Below are positions 39,301 through 46,520 of a stretch of DNA of 64,000 nt, one piece after another. The position numbers and the translations under genes were made by a program. Numbering within the stretch: position 1 is the stretch's first letter; each line of letters opens with the position of its first letter. Source of the DNA: Flavobacterium fryxellicola (GTDB taxonomy: Bacteria; Bacteroidota; Bacteroidia; Flavobacteriales; Flavobacteriaceae); NCBI RefSeq assembly GCF_900143245.1, contig NZ_FRDK01000005.1, positions 124,001-188,000 of the forward strand, read 5' to 3'. The notes under the pieces were generated by a model. The model had not been told where the DNA came from. It worked only from the letters and a program-made list of their open reading frames with translations, and did not search any database.

Positions 39301-39859
39301 CAACTGGAGCAGCAACGAAATTAAAAAAGAAATGGCAAACATTGTCATCGAGAACAAATCAAAAGTTCCGGGATATGGCGGTATTTACTGGCAATATTTT
39401 GAAGATTTAGATAAAATTAAAGACAACGCAGCACCTAGTTTGGCTGTTGCCAAAGAATTATATCTCAAGAAAGACACCGCTAAAGGAGAACAACTAGAGC
39501 GGATTACTGCCAAGAACACCTTAAAAATCGGTGATTTGGTCACGGTTCGTTTGATTCTTACTGCTAAAGAAAATATGGAATTTGTGCATTTAAAAGACAT
39601 GCGAGCTTCGTGTTTTGAGCCTACAAATGTACTTTCGGAATACCAATACAAAGAGGGATTGGGCTTTTATCAAAGTACCAAAGATGCTGCAACACATTTC
39701 TTTTTTGACCAAATAAACAAGGGAACTTATGTATTAGAATACGACATTCGAGTGAACAACGAAGGCGATTTCTCTAATGGCATTTCCACTATTCAAAGCA
39801 TGTACGCACCAGAGTTTTCAAGTCATACCAAAGGCATTCGAGTGCAAGTGTCGAAATAA
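33374..39859 (+). CDS. Alpha-2-macroglobulin-like protein with inserted SusC-type regulatory and TonB-plug module
   Basis: 2161 aa with a signal peptide (MKRIFLLFIFLSAIAFG). Bacterial alpha-2-macroglobulins trap attacking proteases in the cell envelope. Visible order: an N-terminal helical region (about 20-480); macroglobulin domains, including MG2 with DRAIYRPGQTVFYKGIAVQK; then at about 1184-1265 a carboxypeptidase-regulatory-like domain (ISGIVTDGQEPLPGVSIVIN, TQTDFDGYYQI); at about 1268-1375 a TonB-plug-like domain (GIGSISDKYKNALYIVDGEP, ATALYGSKGANGAIIITTKK); the A2M domain from about 1390 (TPEALTAWKLRLMAHNKQAV); and a thioester motif CAEQ at 1614-1617 with a thioester/complement helical domain after it. 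No beta-barrel follows the plug. The reading frame is intact throughout. Confidence 0.88.
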   Translation: MKRIFLLFIFLSAIAFGQNYDKNWQKVIENENLGKIKTANAFVEKIYKKAAAEHDEAQIIKCFFYTSKFLQVVDENAQTKIINNLKSEITRASAPGKAILNLVYAKCLIDYQKQNSYLLYNRTNSVSLDDQFLTWTTKDFLEQINRALEKTLENDAILKQTSLSNYQLIFNYLDEEKIKKENLFNYLLKENITLYTSQIRQWEIQKKEFLPYQQELLGNSASFLKLNFDFVKNIIVKKILELYQIQETNSSDFENQLDRIQFCNSVLVDSDDIVMKSLIAIQKVSKDPLLTQKIQLEKAIILNRHASKETHSDYNIQAIATLDSIIKINNRSNAHKHALQKIQNIQAKSLNIQLQKFSYTNENTRAFIRYKNLNELSISFFQIDQNTTKNFRNSPHNKDSLVAAIIKNKKALTTKNYILEEKNNYFEYSTEVLLPPLKTGSYLVYFESTSDIKNTKAFAYETITISNITVLTSENNKKENYLVLDRKTGKPIENVSIALLNQTSITDKNGTATHVKENNNRNYSLVEYTTDTDSLLLNNRYSNYHNDYATLENQKAKGKVEFYLDRAIYRPGQTVFYKGIAVQKIKNKTSVLPKTTFKIIVKDANYTIFKELQVTSNEFGSFSGSFILPSSGLTGTFRIEADEPHYNEKDVIYNSIKKEHSFWDENDFEDSSLSFQVEEYKKPKFEVTFEPFKNAYQVNQKVSVNGLAKAFAGSSISDAKVSYKVTLIPYTLSNGYYYQQNGKSENILVGETTTDASGKFDINFIATPFENTSKEQLPIFEYYISATVTDSNGETHQNRTNIRIGYHSLTLTATIPNRIETKNENEIALKSTNLNGEFLAVKGEINLYYVSPFSDKFKSRVFPQPEIESISKEDFERLFPYEQNEKATVEKPSPTLVFSKKIDTEKDKKLALDFISKYKSGNYKVIFSAKDAFENPIETSTNFQLIQSKDKIDSSKLFVAKQINADAKKDGFVVVKLTSVIPELYINTTANYQSFLYFENTYHLQNNEVIIKVPLKKEFEKRMNIGFESVFENQTFYDEIKVILNEEQSKLEFTVESFRNKLQPGSSENWSFQLKTFNTSKEAEVLASMYDSSLDQFAKRDWNDLTFRDGNYNALSFKTSLGFEKIYSSIRNLNLLFKSIELNDKNTELLWFGFNINDSFTQQQQKAYRKELNSKSRKPLTAKMISGIVTDGQEPLPGVSIVINGLQRSTQTDFDGYYQIEAAIGEELTINYIGFEQKTIKIDSNTVDIILTEAQNSLQEVVVMGYGSVKNKSLSSSVQVVEEADNAIYNTAGIAIKLEGKASGVTLRGIGSISDKYKNALYIVDGEPVTEEKLKLIAASDIIAVDVLKSDKATALYGSKGANGAIIITTKKALEAVTQVKARTNLAETAFFYPDLKTDSNGKISFNFTTPEALTAWKLRLMAHNKQAVSGYLEKTVVTQKELMITPNFPRFFREKDRITITAKIANITKDPKVGIALFQLFDATTMQPIDPKMMHTKTTQNFILPAFGNTTVSWEIYIPEGLQGVQYKILAKAGNFSDGEESLLPVLSNSMLVTESIPVWVRENSKKEYSFENLKNNTSSTLRHHQFTFEYTSNPSWIAIQSLPYLMEYEHECAEQTFARFYANALATEIINSNPTIAAVFDSWKKNGALHAKLEENEALKSIILSETPWLNDAKTEDEKKQQLATLFDLEKMKTSQEATFSKLKQKQKPSGGFAWFDGSDENEYITRHILAGLGHLAALSQEKSTNIKIGSITKTGVPFLDQKFLQKHSTRIQNLKAEDQFIWHNPYSELHYLYSRSFFLKEYPLSDTLQKVTKQYLEIAKKDWMTYSIYEKGLAALSLSRFGEKETAKKILVSLKETSSNNEDWGMYWIANKSGYFWYQAPIETQALLIEAFTEITNDTKSVDAMKVWLLKTKQTKNWPTTKATTEAVYALLMQGSDWLSVKNNTSIKIGDEKILTRKLADSEKEAATGYIKLNWSSNEIKKEMANIVIENKSKVPGYGGIYWQYFEDLDKIKDNAAPSLAVAKELYLKKDTAKGEQLERITAKNTLKIGDLVTVRLILTAKENMEFVHLKDMRASCFEPTNVLSEYQYKEGLGFYQSTKDAATHFFFDQINKGTYVLEYDIRVNNEGDFSNGISTIQSMYAPEFSSHTKGIRVQVSK

Positions 39860-39882
39860 AAAATAAAATATAGACCAAAAAA

Positions 39883-39913
39883 AAATCCGCTTCAAGCAAC
39901 TTGAAACGGATTT
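39883..39913 (-). terminator. Intrinsic terminator of obg
   Basis: AAATCCG-C-TTCAAG and CTTGAA-A-CGGATTT form a 13-bp stem with one mismatch and a CAA loop. On the minus strand a T-run (plus-strand A-run 39877-39885) follows, so it ends the obg transcript; on the plus strand there is no T-run. Confidence 0.75.
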
Positions 39914-39934
39914 ACTATATAAAAAGAACTAAAA

Positions 39935-40936
39935 TTAATCGTTCAACATTTTCCACAACTTGTCTTTCAACTCTGTTAGCCCTTGTTGTGCAACAGAGGA
40001 TATAAACATGTATGGTACGTCCTTGAAAGCGACATCTAGTTCTATTTTTAATTCTGCTTTCAATTCATCATCCAGCATATCACATTTAGAAATTACCAAC
40101 AAACGTTCTTTGTCTAGCATTTCAGGATTGTATTTGGTCAACTCATTCACTAGAATATCATATTCCCCTTTAATATCTGGCGTATCAACCGGAACTAAAA
40201 ACAGCAATGTTGAATTACGCTCGATATGTCTTAAAAAATAATGTCCAAGCCCTTTTCCTTCTGCCGCTCCTTCAATAATTCCCGGAATATCGGCAATTAC
40301 AAACGATTGAAAATCTCTGTATGCTACAATTCCAAGATTTGGTTTTAAAGTAGTAAACGGATAATCTGCAATTTTAGGCTTAGCCGAAGTCAACACTGAC
40401 AACAAAGTTGATTTTCCTGCATTAGGAAAGCCTACCAAACCTACATCGGCTAGTACTTTCAACTCTAGAATAACGTCCATCTCTGCTCCTGGTAATCCAG
40501 GTTGGGAATACCGCGGTGTTTGATTTGTTGAACTTCTAAAATGCCAGTTCCCTAAACCACCTTTACCTCCTCTTGAAAGTACTTGTTTCTCACCATCTTC
40601 AGTAATTTCAAATAATATTTCTCCAGTTTCTTTGTCTTTTACCACAGTTCCCAAAGGGACTTCGATAAATTTATCATCACCGTCGGCACCTGTACTTCGA
40701 TCACCACTACCATCTCCACCATTACCCGCTTTGATGTGTCTTGCAAATTTTAAGTGAAATAAAGTCCAAAGACCTTTGTTTCCAACCAAATACACATGGC
40801 CGCCGCGACCACCGTCGCCACCATCTGGACCCCCTTTTTCAATAAATTTTTCTCTGTGTAAGTGCGTAGATCCTTTTCCTCCCTTTCCGGAAGAAACATA
40901 TATTTTAACGTAATCTACAAAATTCCCTTCTGTCAT
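39935..40936 (-). CDS. obg: GTPase Obg/CgtA
   Basis: 333 aa. A ribosome-associated GTPase for 50S assembly and stress control. The glycine-rich Obg fold covers about 1-160 ([20 protein letters not shown]). The G domain follows with G1 GFPNAGKS at 169-176, DIPGIIEGA (G3) and SKCDML (G4). The optional C-terminal OCT domain is missing, as in many Bacteroidota. It shares a strand with adk and hpt, a common grouping, but another gene lies between. Confidence 0.96.
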   Translation of the reverse strand: MTEGNFVDYVKIYVSSGKGGKGSTHLHREKFIEKGGPDGGDGGRGGHVYLVGNKGLWTLFHLKFARHIKAGNGGDGSGDRSTGADGDDKFIEVPLGTVVKDKETGEILFEITEDGEKQVLSRGGKGGLGNWHFRSSTNQTPRYSQPGLPGAEMDVILELKVLADVGLVGFPNAGKSTLLSVLTSAKPKIADYPFTTLKPNLGIVAYRDFQSFVIADIPGIIEGAAEGKGLGHYFLRHIERNSTLLFLVPVDTPDIKGEYDILVNELTKYNPEMLDKERLLVISKCDMLDDELKAELKIELDVAFKDVPYMFISSVAQQGLTELKDKLWKMLND

Positions 40937-41008
40937 TTTTTCTACTATTCAATTTTCAACTACACCATTGAAATTCCATTTTGAAATTCCCCATGATGTT
41001 CACTATTT

Positions 41009-42283
41009 TTATACTTGTAATGCCTTTACCATTACTTTATCAATTTTCACACCATCCATATCGATGACTTCTAACTCAAATTTTTGCCAAATCAATTTTT
41101 CCCCTTGTTTGGGTATATGAGAGAGTTCTGTCATGATTAATCCGCTTACCGTTGTGACTTCATAATCATTGATTAATTCATCTAACTCAAAGTAAGTCAA
41201 GAAATCGTGTAATGAATAATGCCCGTCTACTAACCACGTTCCGTCTTCTCTTTCTACTAACTGAAAATCATCTTTATAAAAATCTGATGCATCACCTACC
41301 AACGCTTCTAGTATATCATTCAAAGTAATTACTCCTTGAAAAACGCCATATTCATCAGATACAAATGCGTAATGAATGCCCGATTTTTTAAATATTTCTA
41401 AAGCGATATATGCAGTCGTTTGCTCCATCATAAATGGAGCTTCGGTCATGATGTCAACCAAATTGAAATTTTCATTTTCAAAATGAGCAAAAATATTTTT
41501 TAGATTAACAACGCCAACAATATCATCATAATTTTCCCCATACACTGGATAAATCGAATGCAACTCCTTCAGCATAAATTCCCTAACTTGTTCTTTATTA
41601 GATTGCAAAGGCAAAAACATCACTGATTTCCTATGAGTCATCAAAGAGTTTATTTTGCGGTCTCCAATATGAAATACGCGCTCCACAATATCTTGTTCTA
41701 TTTCTTGTACTTCGCCACCTTCAGTCCCTTCTTTGATAATTGCCTTTATTTCTTCCTCGGTCACTCGCCCATCTGCTGTGGGTTTTATTTGCAAAACGTT
41801 AAGTAAAAACTCCGTAGAATGTGTTAATAACCAAATAAAAGGTGCCGTAACGATCGAGACTATTTTCATAGGTAGCGCTACCGCTTTTGCTATCGCTTCT
41901 GGATGATTTAAACCAATTCTCTTTGGCAATAATTCCCCTAGAACTAAAGAGAAAAAGGTCAAAATAACAACAACCAAACCTACTGCAACAGGATGTGCAT
42001 ACGGTTTTAATATTTCAATTCCTTTGATGAATACCTCAACATCTTTCGTAATTTTATCGCCACTGTAAATACCCGTAAGAATCCCTATCAAAGTGATTCC
42101 TATTTGTACCGTGGACAAAAATTTATTGGGCGAATTTGCTAAGTCCAAAGCGATTCTAGCACTTTTATTCCCTTTTTTTGCTGCCGTTTCAAGCCTATTT
42201 TTTCGTGCTGAAATCAAAGCGATTTCCGACATGGAGAAAACCCCATTTAGTAATATTAGAAAAAATATTATTAGTATTTCCAA
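41009..42283 (-). CDS. CNNM/CBS/CorC-domain membrane protein (hemolysin-type, possible ion transporter)
   Basis: 424 aa from a proposed TTG at 42281-42283; a longer frame reaches another TTG at 42349, but its 22 extra residues are not hydrophobic and would abut an RNA element. Order: a CNNM (DUF21) membrane domain (about 1-190, with NGVFSMSEIALISARKNRLE and GELLPKRIGLNHPEAIAKAV), two CBS domains (about 200-330, including VSDEYGVFQGVITLNDILEA) and a C-terminal CorC/HlyC domain. Related proteins are linked to magnesium or cobalt efflux. GldE has a similar layout, but the gliding-gene neighbours are absent. It lies between adk and obg. Confidence 0.85.
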   Translation of the reverse strand: MEILIIFFLILLNGVFSMSEIALISARKNRLETAAKKGNKSARIALDLANSPNKFLSTVQIGITLIGILTGIYSGDKITKDVEVFIKGIEILKPYAHPVAVGLVVVILTFFSLVLGELLPKRIGLNHPEAIAKAVALPMKIVSIVTAPFIWLLTHSTEFLLNVLQIKPTADGRVTEEEIKAIIKEGTEGGEVQEIEQDIVERVFHIGDRKINSLMTHRKSVMFLPLQSNKEQVREFMLKELHSIYPVYGENYDDIVGVVNLKNIFAHFENENFNLVDIMTEAPFMMEQTTAYIALEIFKKSGIHYAFVSDEYGVFQGVITLNDILEALVGDASDFYKDDFQLVEREDGTWLVDGHYSLHDFLTYFELDELINDYEVTTVSGLIMTELSHIPKQGEKLIWQKFELEVIDMDGVKIDKVMVKALQV

Positions 42284-42358
42284 TTTATTAGTTGATTCGT
42301 TTTTAATTAAAAATCTAATTTCTGAATTTTTCGTTCCTGAAATTGTCAATCCGGTTTT

Positions 42359-42499
42359 TAGCCCAGATCGAAGTAAAAAGCCCGGAGATAAAAAAACTAT
42401 TTTTTCTTGTCAAAAAAGAGCGACCAAAGGAAGCTCCTTTTAGGACTTAGAAAAATGTTTTTTTATCGAGGACTTGCAACATAGAGCTGGAATAGCTCC
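42359..42499 (+). ncRNA. Structured intergenic element (TAGCCC...TAGCTCC), long form, between the CNNM gene and adk
   Basis: This 141-bp element begins TAGCCCAGATCGAAGTAAAA and ends CTGGAATAGCTCC. It contains CCCGGAG near the 5' side (GGAG can pair with the terminal CTCC) and a hairpin with apical sequence GAGC-GACCAAAGGAA-GCTC (42418-42436). It lies antisense to both flanking genes and ends on the first base of the adk stop codon. It is clearly homologous to 58941-59080 on the other strand. Confidence 0.55.
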
Positions 42500-43071
42500 T
42501 ATAAATTATCAATAACCGCGCTTACTCGTTGCGTAATTTCGGCAATAGTACCGATACCATTCACTGCAAAAAACTTCCCCTGAGCTTGATAATAATCCAT
42601 TAAAGGCGCTGTTTTTTCATTGTATTCCTGGTAGCGATTTCTGATTTTTTCTTCATCTTGATCGTCAATTCGACCACTTGTTTTTCCTCTTTCTAACAAG
42701 CGCTGTACTAAAAGCTCATCCTCTGCTTCTAGTGCTATTGTTGCAGCAACTTTGGAACCTATTGAAGTAAGAAAACCATCCAAAGCTACGGCTTGCGATA
42801 GTGTTCTAGGATACCCGTCAAACAATATTCCGTTAGCCTCTGGATGCTTATTTACTTCATCAATCAGCATTTTTGTAGTCAGTTCATCTGGTACTAAATC
42901 GCCAGCATCCATAAATACTCTTGCTTGTTTGCCAAGTTCGGTATCATTTTTTAAATTAAACCGAAATACATCACCGGTGGATATGTGCGTTAATTTGTAT
43001 TTTTCCTTCAAAAACTCTGCTTGAGTTCCTTTACCTGCTCCTGGTTTTCCAAATAAAACAATGTTAGTCAT
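42499..43071 (-). CDS. adk: Adenylate kinase
   Basis: 190 aa. Interconverts ATP + AMP and 2 ADP in the cytoplasm. The P-loop GKPGAGKGT is at 8-16, the AMP-binding segment THISTGDVFRFNLKNDTELG follows, and FDGYPRTLSQAVALDGFL and LLERGKTSGRIDDQDEEKIR mark the CORE and short LID. It is the short-LID form. It lies 15 bp after hpt. Confidence 0.97.
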   Translation of the reverse strand: MTNIVLFGKPGAGKGTQAEFLKEKYKLTHISTGDVFRFNLKNDTELGKQARVFMDAGDLVPDELTTKMLIDEVNKHPEANGILFDGYPRTLSQAVALDGFLTSIGSKVAATIALEAEDELLVQRLLERGKTSGRIDDQDEEKIRNRYQEYNEKTAPLMDYYQAQGKFFAVNGIGTIAEITQRVSAVIDNL

Positions 43072-43086
43072 GTTGTTGTTGTGTAG

Positions 43087-43617
43087 TTATTCTTTAAGTT
43101 TATATACTTCGGGTAAATTTCTTCCTAATCCATCGTAATCTAAGCCATAACCAACAATAAATTTATTAGGAATTCGGATTCCAATATAATCTATCTTGAT
43201 GTCTTTAGTGTAGGCTTCTGGTTTAAAAAAAAGAGTTGCGATTTTAAAATGCTTTACATTTTGTTTCTTGAACAATTCTTTAAGTTCCACCAATGTGTTT
43301 CCAGTATCCACAATATCTTCGATAATGATTACGGAACGACCTGATAAATCCTGATTTAAACCAATCAATTGTTTCACTTCGTTTGTAGAAGAAGTTCCCT
43401 CGTACGATGCCATTTTTATAAAAGAAACTTCACATGGCTTTTTATATAATTTCATGAAATCAGAAACTACCATAAAAGCACCGTTCAATACGCCTATAAA
43501 TACGGGTGTTTCATCAGCAAAATCGTCTTCTATTTGGGCGATCATTTTTGTTAAAGCAAATTCTATTTCCTTAGCAGAAATAAACGGAACAAATTGTTTA
43601 TCGTGAAGTTGTATCAT
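43087..43617 (-). CDS. hpt: Hypoxanthine phosphoribosyltransferase
   Basis: 176 aa. Salvages hypoxanthine (and often guanine) with PRPP to give IMP/GMP. The PRPP-binding loop IIIEDIVDTGNTL is at about 98-110 (Glu100, Asp101). The N-terminal half has the flexible-loop region SFIKMASYEGTSSTNEV. It heads a run with adk and is divergent from the purine synthesis genes purK-purE. Confidence 0.94.
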   Translation of the reverse strand: MIQLHDKQFVPFISAKEIEFALTKMIAQIEDDFADETPVFIGVLNGAFMVVSDFMKLYKKPCEVSFIKMASYEGTSSTNEVKQLIGLNQDLSGRSVIIIEDIVDTGNTLVELKELFKKQNVKHFKIATLFFKPEAYTKDIKIDYIGIRIPNKFIVGYGLDYDGLGRNLPEVYKLKE

Positions 43618-43640
43618 TTTTTGATGTTTAAAATAATGGG

Positions 43641-43648
43641 CAAAGATA
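43641..43648 (-). promoter_or_regulatory. Predicted -7 element of hpt
   Basis: TATCTTTG on the minus strand fits TAnnTTTG and lies 23 bp before the hpt ATG. No good -33 TTG was found at 19-20 bp. Confidence 0.45.
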
Positions 43649-43804
43649 CAGAATTCGGAATTGTGAATTGATAAATGGTCATTAATTTGTATTTTTAAGT
43701 AAATTCCATAAAAAACAACTTAAAAATGTATCGAAAGTCATAAAAGTTACAGCATAAATTCCGAAGAAAATAAAATAGCATTTCCCAATTCAATCATTAT
43801 AAAG

Positions 43805-43812
43805 TATCTTTG
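43805..43812 (+). promoter_or_regulatory. Predicted -7 element of purK
   Basis: TATCTTTG, identical to the hpt box on the other strand, lies 20 bp before the purK ATG. No good -33 TTG was found. The two purine transcripts diverge from this 215-bp gap. Confidence 0.45.
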
Positions 43813-43832
43813 CTTAAACATACAACGACACC

Positions 43833-44984
43833 ATGAATTATTTTTCTTCTGATTTTAAATTGGGGATTCTCGGCGGCGGACAATTAGGCAAAATGCTATT
43901 GTTTGACACTCGGAAATTTGACATCCAAACTTATGTGCTGGATCCTAGTGATGAAGCGCCTTGCAAAATTGCCTGCAATCAATTTTTTAAAGGCGACTTA
44001 ATGGACTTTGAAACGGTTTATAATTTTGGAAAATTAGTCGATGTTTTAACTTTTGAAATTGAACTAGTCAATCTAGACGCCTTAGTAAAACTGGAAGAAG
44101 AAGGATTAAAAGTGTATCCTTCGCCAAAAACTTTAAAATTGATTCAGAACAAAGGAATTCAAAAAGATTTCTACCTTCACCACGCAATTCCAACCGCAAA
44201 TTACCAACGCTTTGACGATTTAAAAAGCTTGGTAGTATCTATTTTGGATTCAAAAACAAAAGTTCCTTTCGTTTGGAAATGTACCGAATTTGGCTATGAT
44301 GGAAATGGCGTAAAAGTCATTCGCCAAATCTCAGATTTAGACAATCTAGCCAATGTGGAATGCATTGCTGAAGAAATGATTCCTTTTAAAAACGAATTGG
44401 CAGTTATTGTTTGCCGCAATCCTTCGGGCGAAATAAAAACCTATCCCGTGGTAGAAATGGAATTTCATCCAGAAGCAAACCAAGTGGAATATGTGATTTG
44501 TCCTGCTCGAATTGCTGACACAGTAGCAGAAAAAGCAAGAACGATCGCACTTCATGTTTCTGAAAAATTCAATCATGTTGGTTTACTAGCTGTTGAAATG
44601 TTTCAGACCGAAAATGATGAAATTCTCGTGAACGAGGTAGCGCCTCGTCCTCACAATTCCGGCCATTATTCTATTGAAGCCAGCTACACCTCCCAATTCG
44701 AAAATCATTTACGCGCTATCCTAGATTTACCTTTAGGAAATACAGATAGCAAAGTGGCTGGGATTATGGTAAATCTAGTTGGTTCAGCAGGATTTTCTGG
44801 AGACGTGATTTATCAAAATATTGAAAAAATATTAGGTTGGAATGGTGTTACACCACACATTTACGGAAAGAAACAAACGCGTCCTTTTAGAAAAATGGGA
44901 CATGTGACGATTGTAAATGAAGATATTAAAGAAGCAAGACGAATTGCTGAAAATGTAAAGAATACAATAAGAGTTATAAGTTAA
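43833..44984 (+). CDS. purK: N5-carboxyaminoimidazole ribonucleotide synthase
   Basis: 383 aa ATP-grasp enzyme that carboxylates AIR to N5-CAIR in purine synthesis. The N-terminal dinucleotide-like fold has LGILGGGQLGKML (about 10-22). The ATP-grasp core includes FVWKCTEFGYDGNGVKVI and ECIAEEMIPFKNELAVIV, and the catalytic region VNEVAPRPHNSGHYSIEA. It is followed by purE, which completes the two-step route. Confidence 0.95.
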   Translation: MNYFSSDFKLGILGGGQLGKMLLFDTRKFDIQTYVLDPSDEAPCKIACNQFFKGDLMDFETVYNFGKLVDVLTFEIELVNLDALVKLEEEGLKVYPSPKTLKLIQNKGIQKDFYLHHAIPTANYQRFDDLKSLVVSILDSKTKVPFVWKCTEFGYDGNGVKVIRQISDLDNLANVECIAEEMIPFKNELAVIVCRNPSGEIKTYPVVEMEFHPEANQVEYVICPARIADTVAEKARTIALHVSEKFNHVGLLAVEMFQTENDEILVNEVAPRPHNSGHYSIEASYTSQFENHLRAILDLPLGNTDSKVAGIMVNLVGSAGFSGDVIYQNIEKILGWNGVTPHIYGKKQTRPFRKMGHVTIVNEDIKEARRIAENVKNTIRVIS

Positions 44985-44987
44985 TTG

Positions 44988-45087
44988 AAAGATTGAAAAA
45001 TTAAAAGACTGAAAAATTTAGAACGGCTACTATACGTAGGTTCACAAACAAATCTTTAATTGCTGAAATCTTTAAATCTTTAAATCA
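44988..45087. repeat. Short tandem repeats in the purK-purE gap
   Basis: Two adjacent 16-mers, AAAGATTGAAAAATTA (44988-45003) and AAAGACTGAAAAATTT (45004-45019), match at 14 of 16 positions. A second tandem, AAATCTTT twice plus AAATC, spans 45066-45086 and is partly complementary to the first. Function unknown; it could be slippage-derived filler. Confidence 0.35.
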
Positions 45088-45092
45088 TAATC

Positions 45093-45575
45093 ATGAAAGT
45101 AGCCGTAATAATGGGAAGCATCTCAGACATGCCGATCATGCAAGAAGCAATCGACATTTTAAAAGCATTCGAAATAGAAATAGAAGTCGATATTGTCTCG
45201 GCACACCGAACTCCTGAAAAATTATTTGATTTCAGCAAAAATGCGCACACTCGCGGAATTGCGGTTGTTATTGCTGGTGCTGGTGGCGCGGCGCATTTGC
45301 CAGGAATGGTTGCCTCTATGTCTCCACTCCCGGTCATTGGCGTTCCTATCAAATCAAGCAATTCTATAGATGGTTGGGACAGTGTTTTATCAATTCTACA
45401 AATGCCTGGCGGCGTACCTGTCGCAACGGTTGCTTTGAATGGCGCCAAAAACGCAGGGATTTTAGCGGTTCAAATCTTAGGAAGCCATGATAAAAGTGTA
45501 TTGAAAAAAATAATCAAGTATAAAACAGGATTAAAAGAAGCGGTTATTATCGCCTCTGAAAGTCTACAAAAATAA
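45093..45575 (+). CDS. purE: N5-carboxyaminoimidazole ribonucleotide mutase
   Basis: 160 aa class I PurE, which rearranges N5-CAIR to CAIR. The motif MGSISDMPIMQEA opens the active site and the segment SAHRTPEKLFDFSKNAHTRG carries the conserved His. GGAAHLPGMVASMSPLPVIG and MPGGVPVATVALNGAKNAGI complete it. The adjacent purK supports class I. A terminator follows directly. Confidence 0.96.
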   Translation: MKVAVIMGSISDMPIMQEAIDILKAFEIEIEVDIVSAHRTPEKLFDFSKNAHTRGIAVVIAGAGGAAHLPGMVASMSPLPVIGVPIKSSNSIDGWDSVLSILQMPGGVPVATVALNGAKNAGILAVQILGSHDKSVLKKIIKYKTGLKEAVIIASESLQK

Positions 45576-45601
45576 AAAAAGCTCCATCTGGAGCTTTTTT
45601 T
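45574..45601. terminator. Bidirectional terminator after purE
   Basis: AAAAAAAGCTCCA and TGGAGCTTTTTTT form a 13-bp perfect stem with a TC loop, with T-tracts on both strands. It lies between convergent genes. Confidence 0.85.
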
Positions 45602-45625
45602 ATGACATACACGTGTTGAAATACT

Positions 45626-46297
45626 TTATTCAACGTCAAGTGCAATTTCTAGAATTCCTTCAAATTCTGATGCAATAATATCTTCTTTACTCAACCAATA
45701 TTCAGAAGTTATGATCGTAAAATTACTATTATCTGTTGATCGTACTTCCCATAAAATAGCTTCCGCTTCTGGAAATGGAAGGTTTTCGGTCATTGGCAGG
45801 TCGAACAATCTTTTAATAAGATTACTACCTGACAAACCGTTGTTTAACAACTTCAAAATGCTTTCTTTAGTCAATTCAATTTCGCTTTCCTCTTCTAAAG
45901 GCTCAAAACTACATTCGATAATCGTCGCTTTGGCATTCGGGAATGTACCATTATACGCTTTAAAAAGCAACTGATTAATATGGAACAAGGTTGCATGCAG
46001 TCCAATTTCCGGATATTCTTCACATACCTTATCTAATAACATATCATTCGAAACCTGTTGAATCTGACCTTCATTTAAATTTTCAGACAGCTTATATTCC
46101 AATGCAATTACGGCAGCATCTTTAGGTTCAAAATCAGAAATAGCCATGAATAACAACTCCTTCAAAGTGGCAGGATCCGCATCACCAGCATCCGGATAAT
46201 CGAATTTCTCCAGCAACTTTATATAATCTTCACTTGTCCAATACCCTTCAATTTCATCAACAGTATAGGCTTTCTTTATTGTAATTTGATAGTTCAT
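45626..46297 (-). CDS. Hypothetical protein
   Basis: 223 aa, acidic, no signal peptide or membrane segment seen, so probably cytoplasmic. No domain was recognised. Visible features are an N-terminal part with YWTSEDYIKLLEKFDYPDAG, a central Glu-rich stretch (SFEPLEEESEIELTKESILK) and a C-terminal part ending EGILEIALDVE. It stands alone between convergent purE and divergent M3 peptidase genes. Confidence 0.7.
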   Translation of the reverse strand: MNYQITIKKAYTVDEIEGYWTSEDYIKLLEKFDYPDAGDADPATLKELLFMAISDFEPKDAAVIALEYKLSENLNEGQIQQVSNDMLLDKVCEEYPEIGLHATLFHINQLLFKAYNGTFPNAKATIIECSFEPLEEESEIELTKESILKLLNNGLSGSNLIKRLFDLPMTENLPFPEAEAILWEVRSTDNSNFTIITSEYWLSKEDIIASEFEGILEIALDVE

Positions 46298-46473
46298 CTT
46301 TTCTTTAAAATTTATTGTTTTTTAGATTCGTTTCGTTAAAAACCAATCTTTTTTTACAATTTAAGACTTTATTACTCAAGAACGAAATAAATAACATTTA
46401 AATAACACAATCTACTCTACCATTTTAGGGCAAATCAATTCCTTTATAACCCTCAATTTTTTCAATAAATCCC

Positions 46474-46481
46474 TACCTTTG
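46474..46481 (+). promoter_or_regulatory. Predicted -7 element of the M3 peptidase gene
   Basis: TACCTTTG fits TAnnTTTG and lies 39 bp before the preferred ATG at 46521. It overlaps the extreme 5' end of the longest possible frame (46479), which argues against that longer start. Confidence 0.5.
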
Positions 46482-46520
46482 TTCTGTTTAAAACATCAAA
46501 TTATTTTTATTAAAAAACAA

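Noticed and set aside
46479..46520. A longer N-terminus for the M3 peptidase starting at 46479.
   Set aside because: It would begin inside the predicted -7 promoter box with a non-ATG codon and adds residues unlike the family; the ATG at 46521 is preferred.
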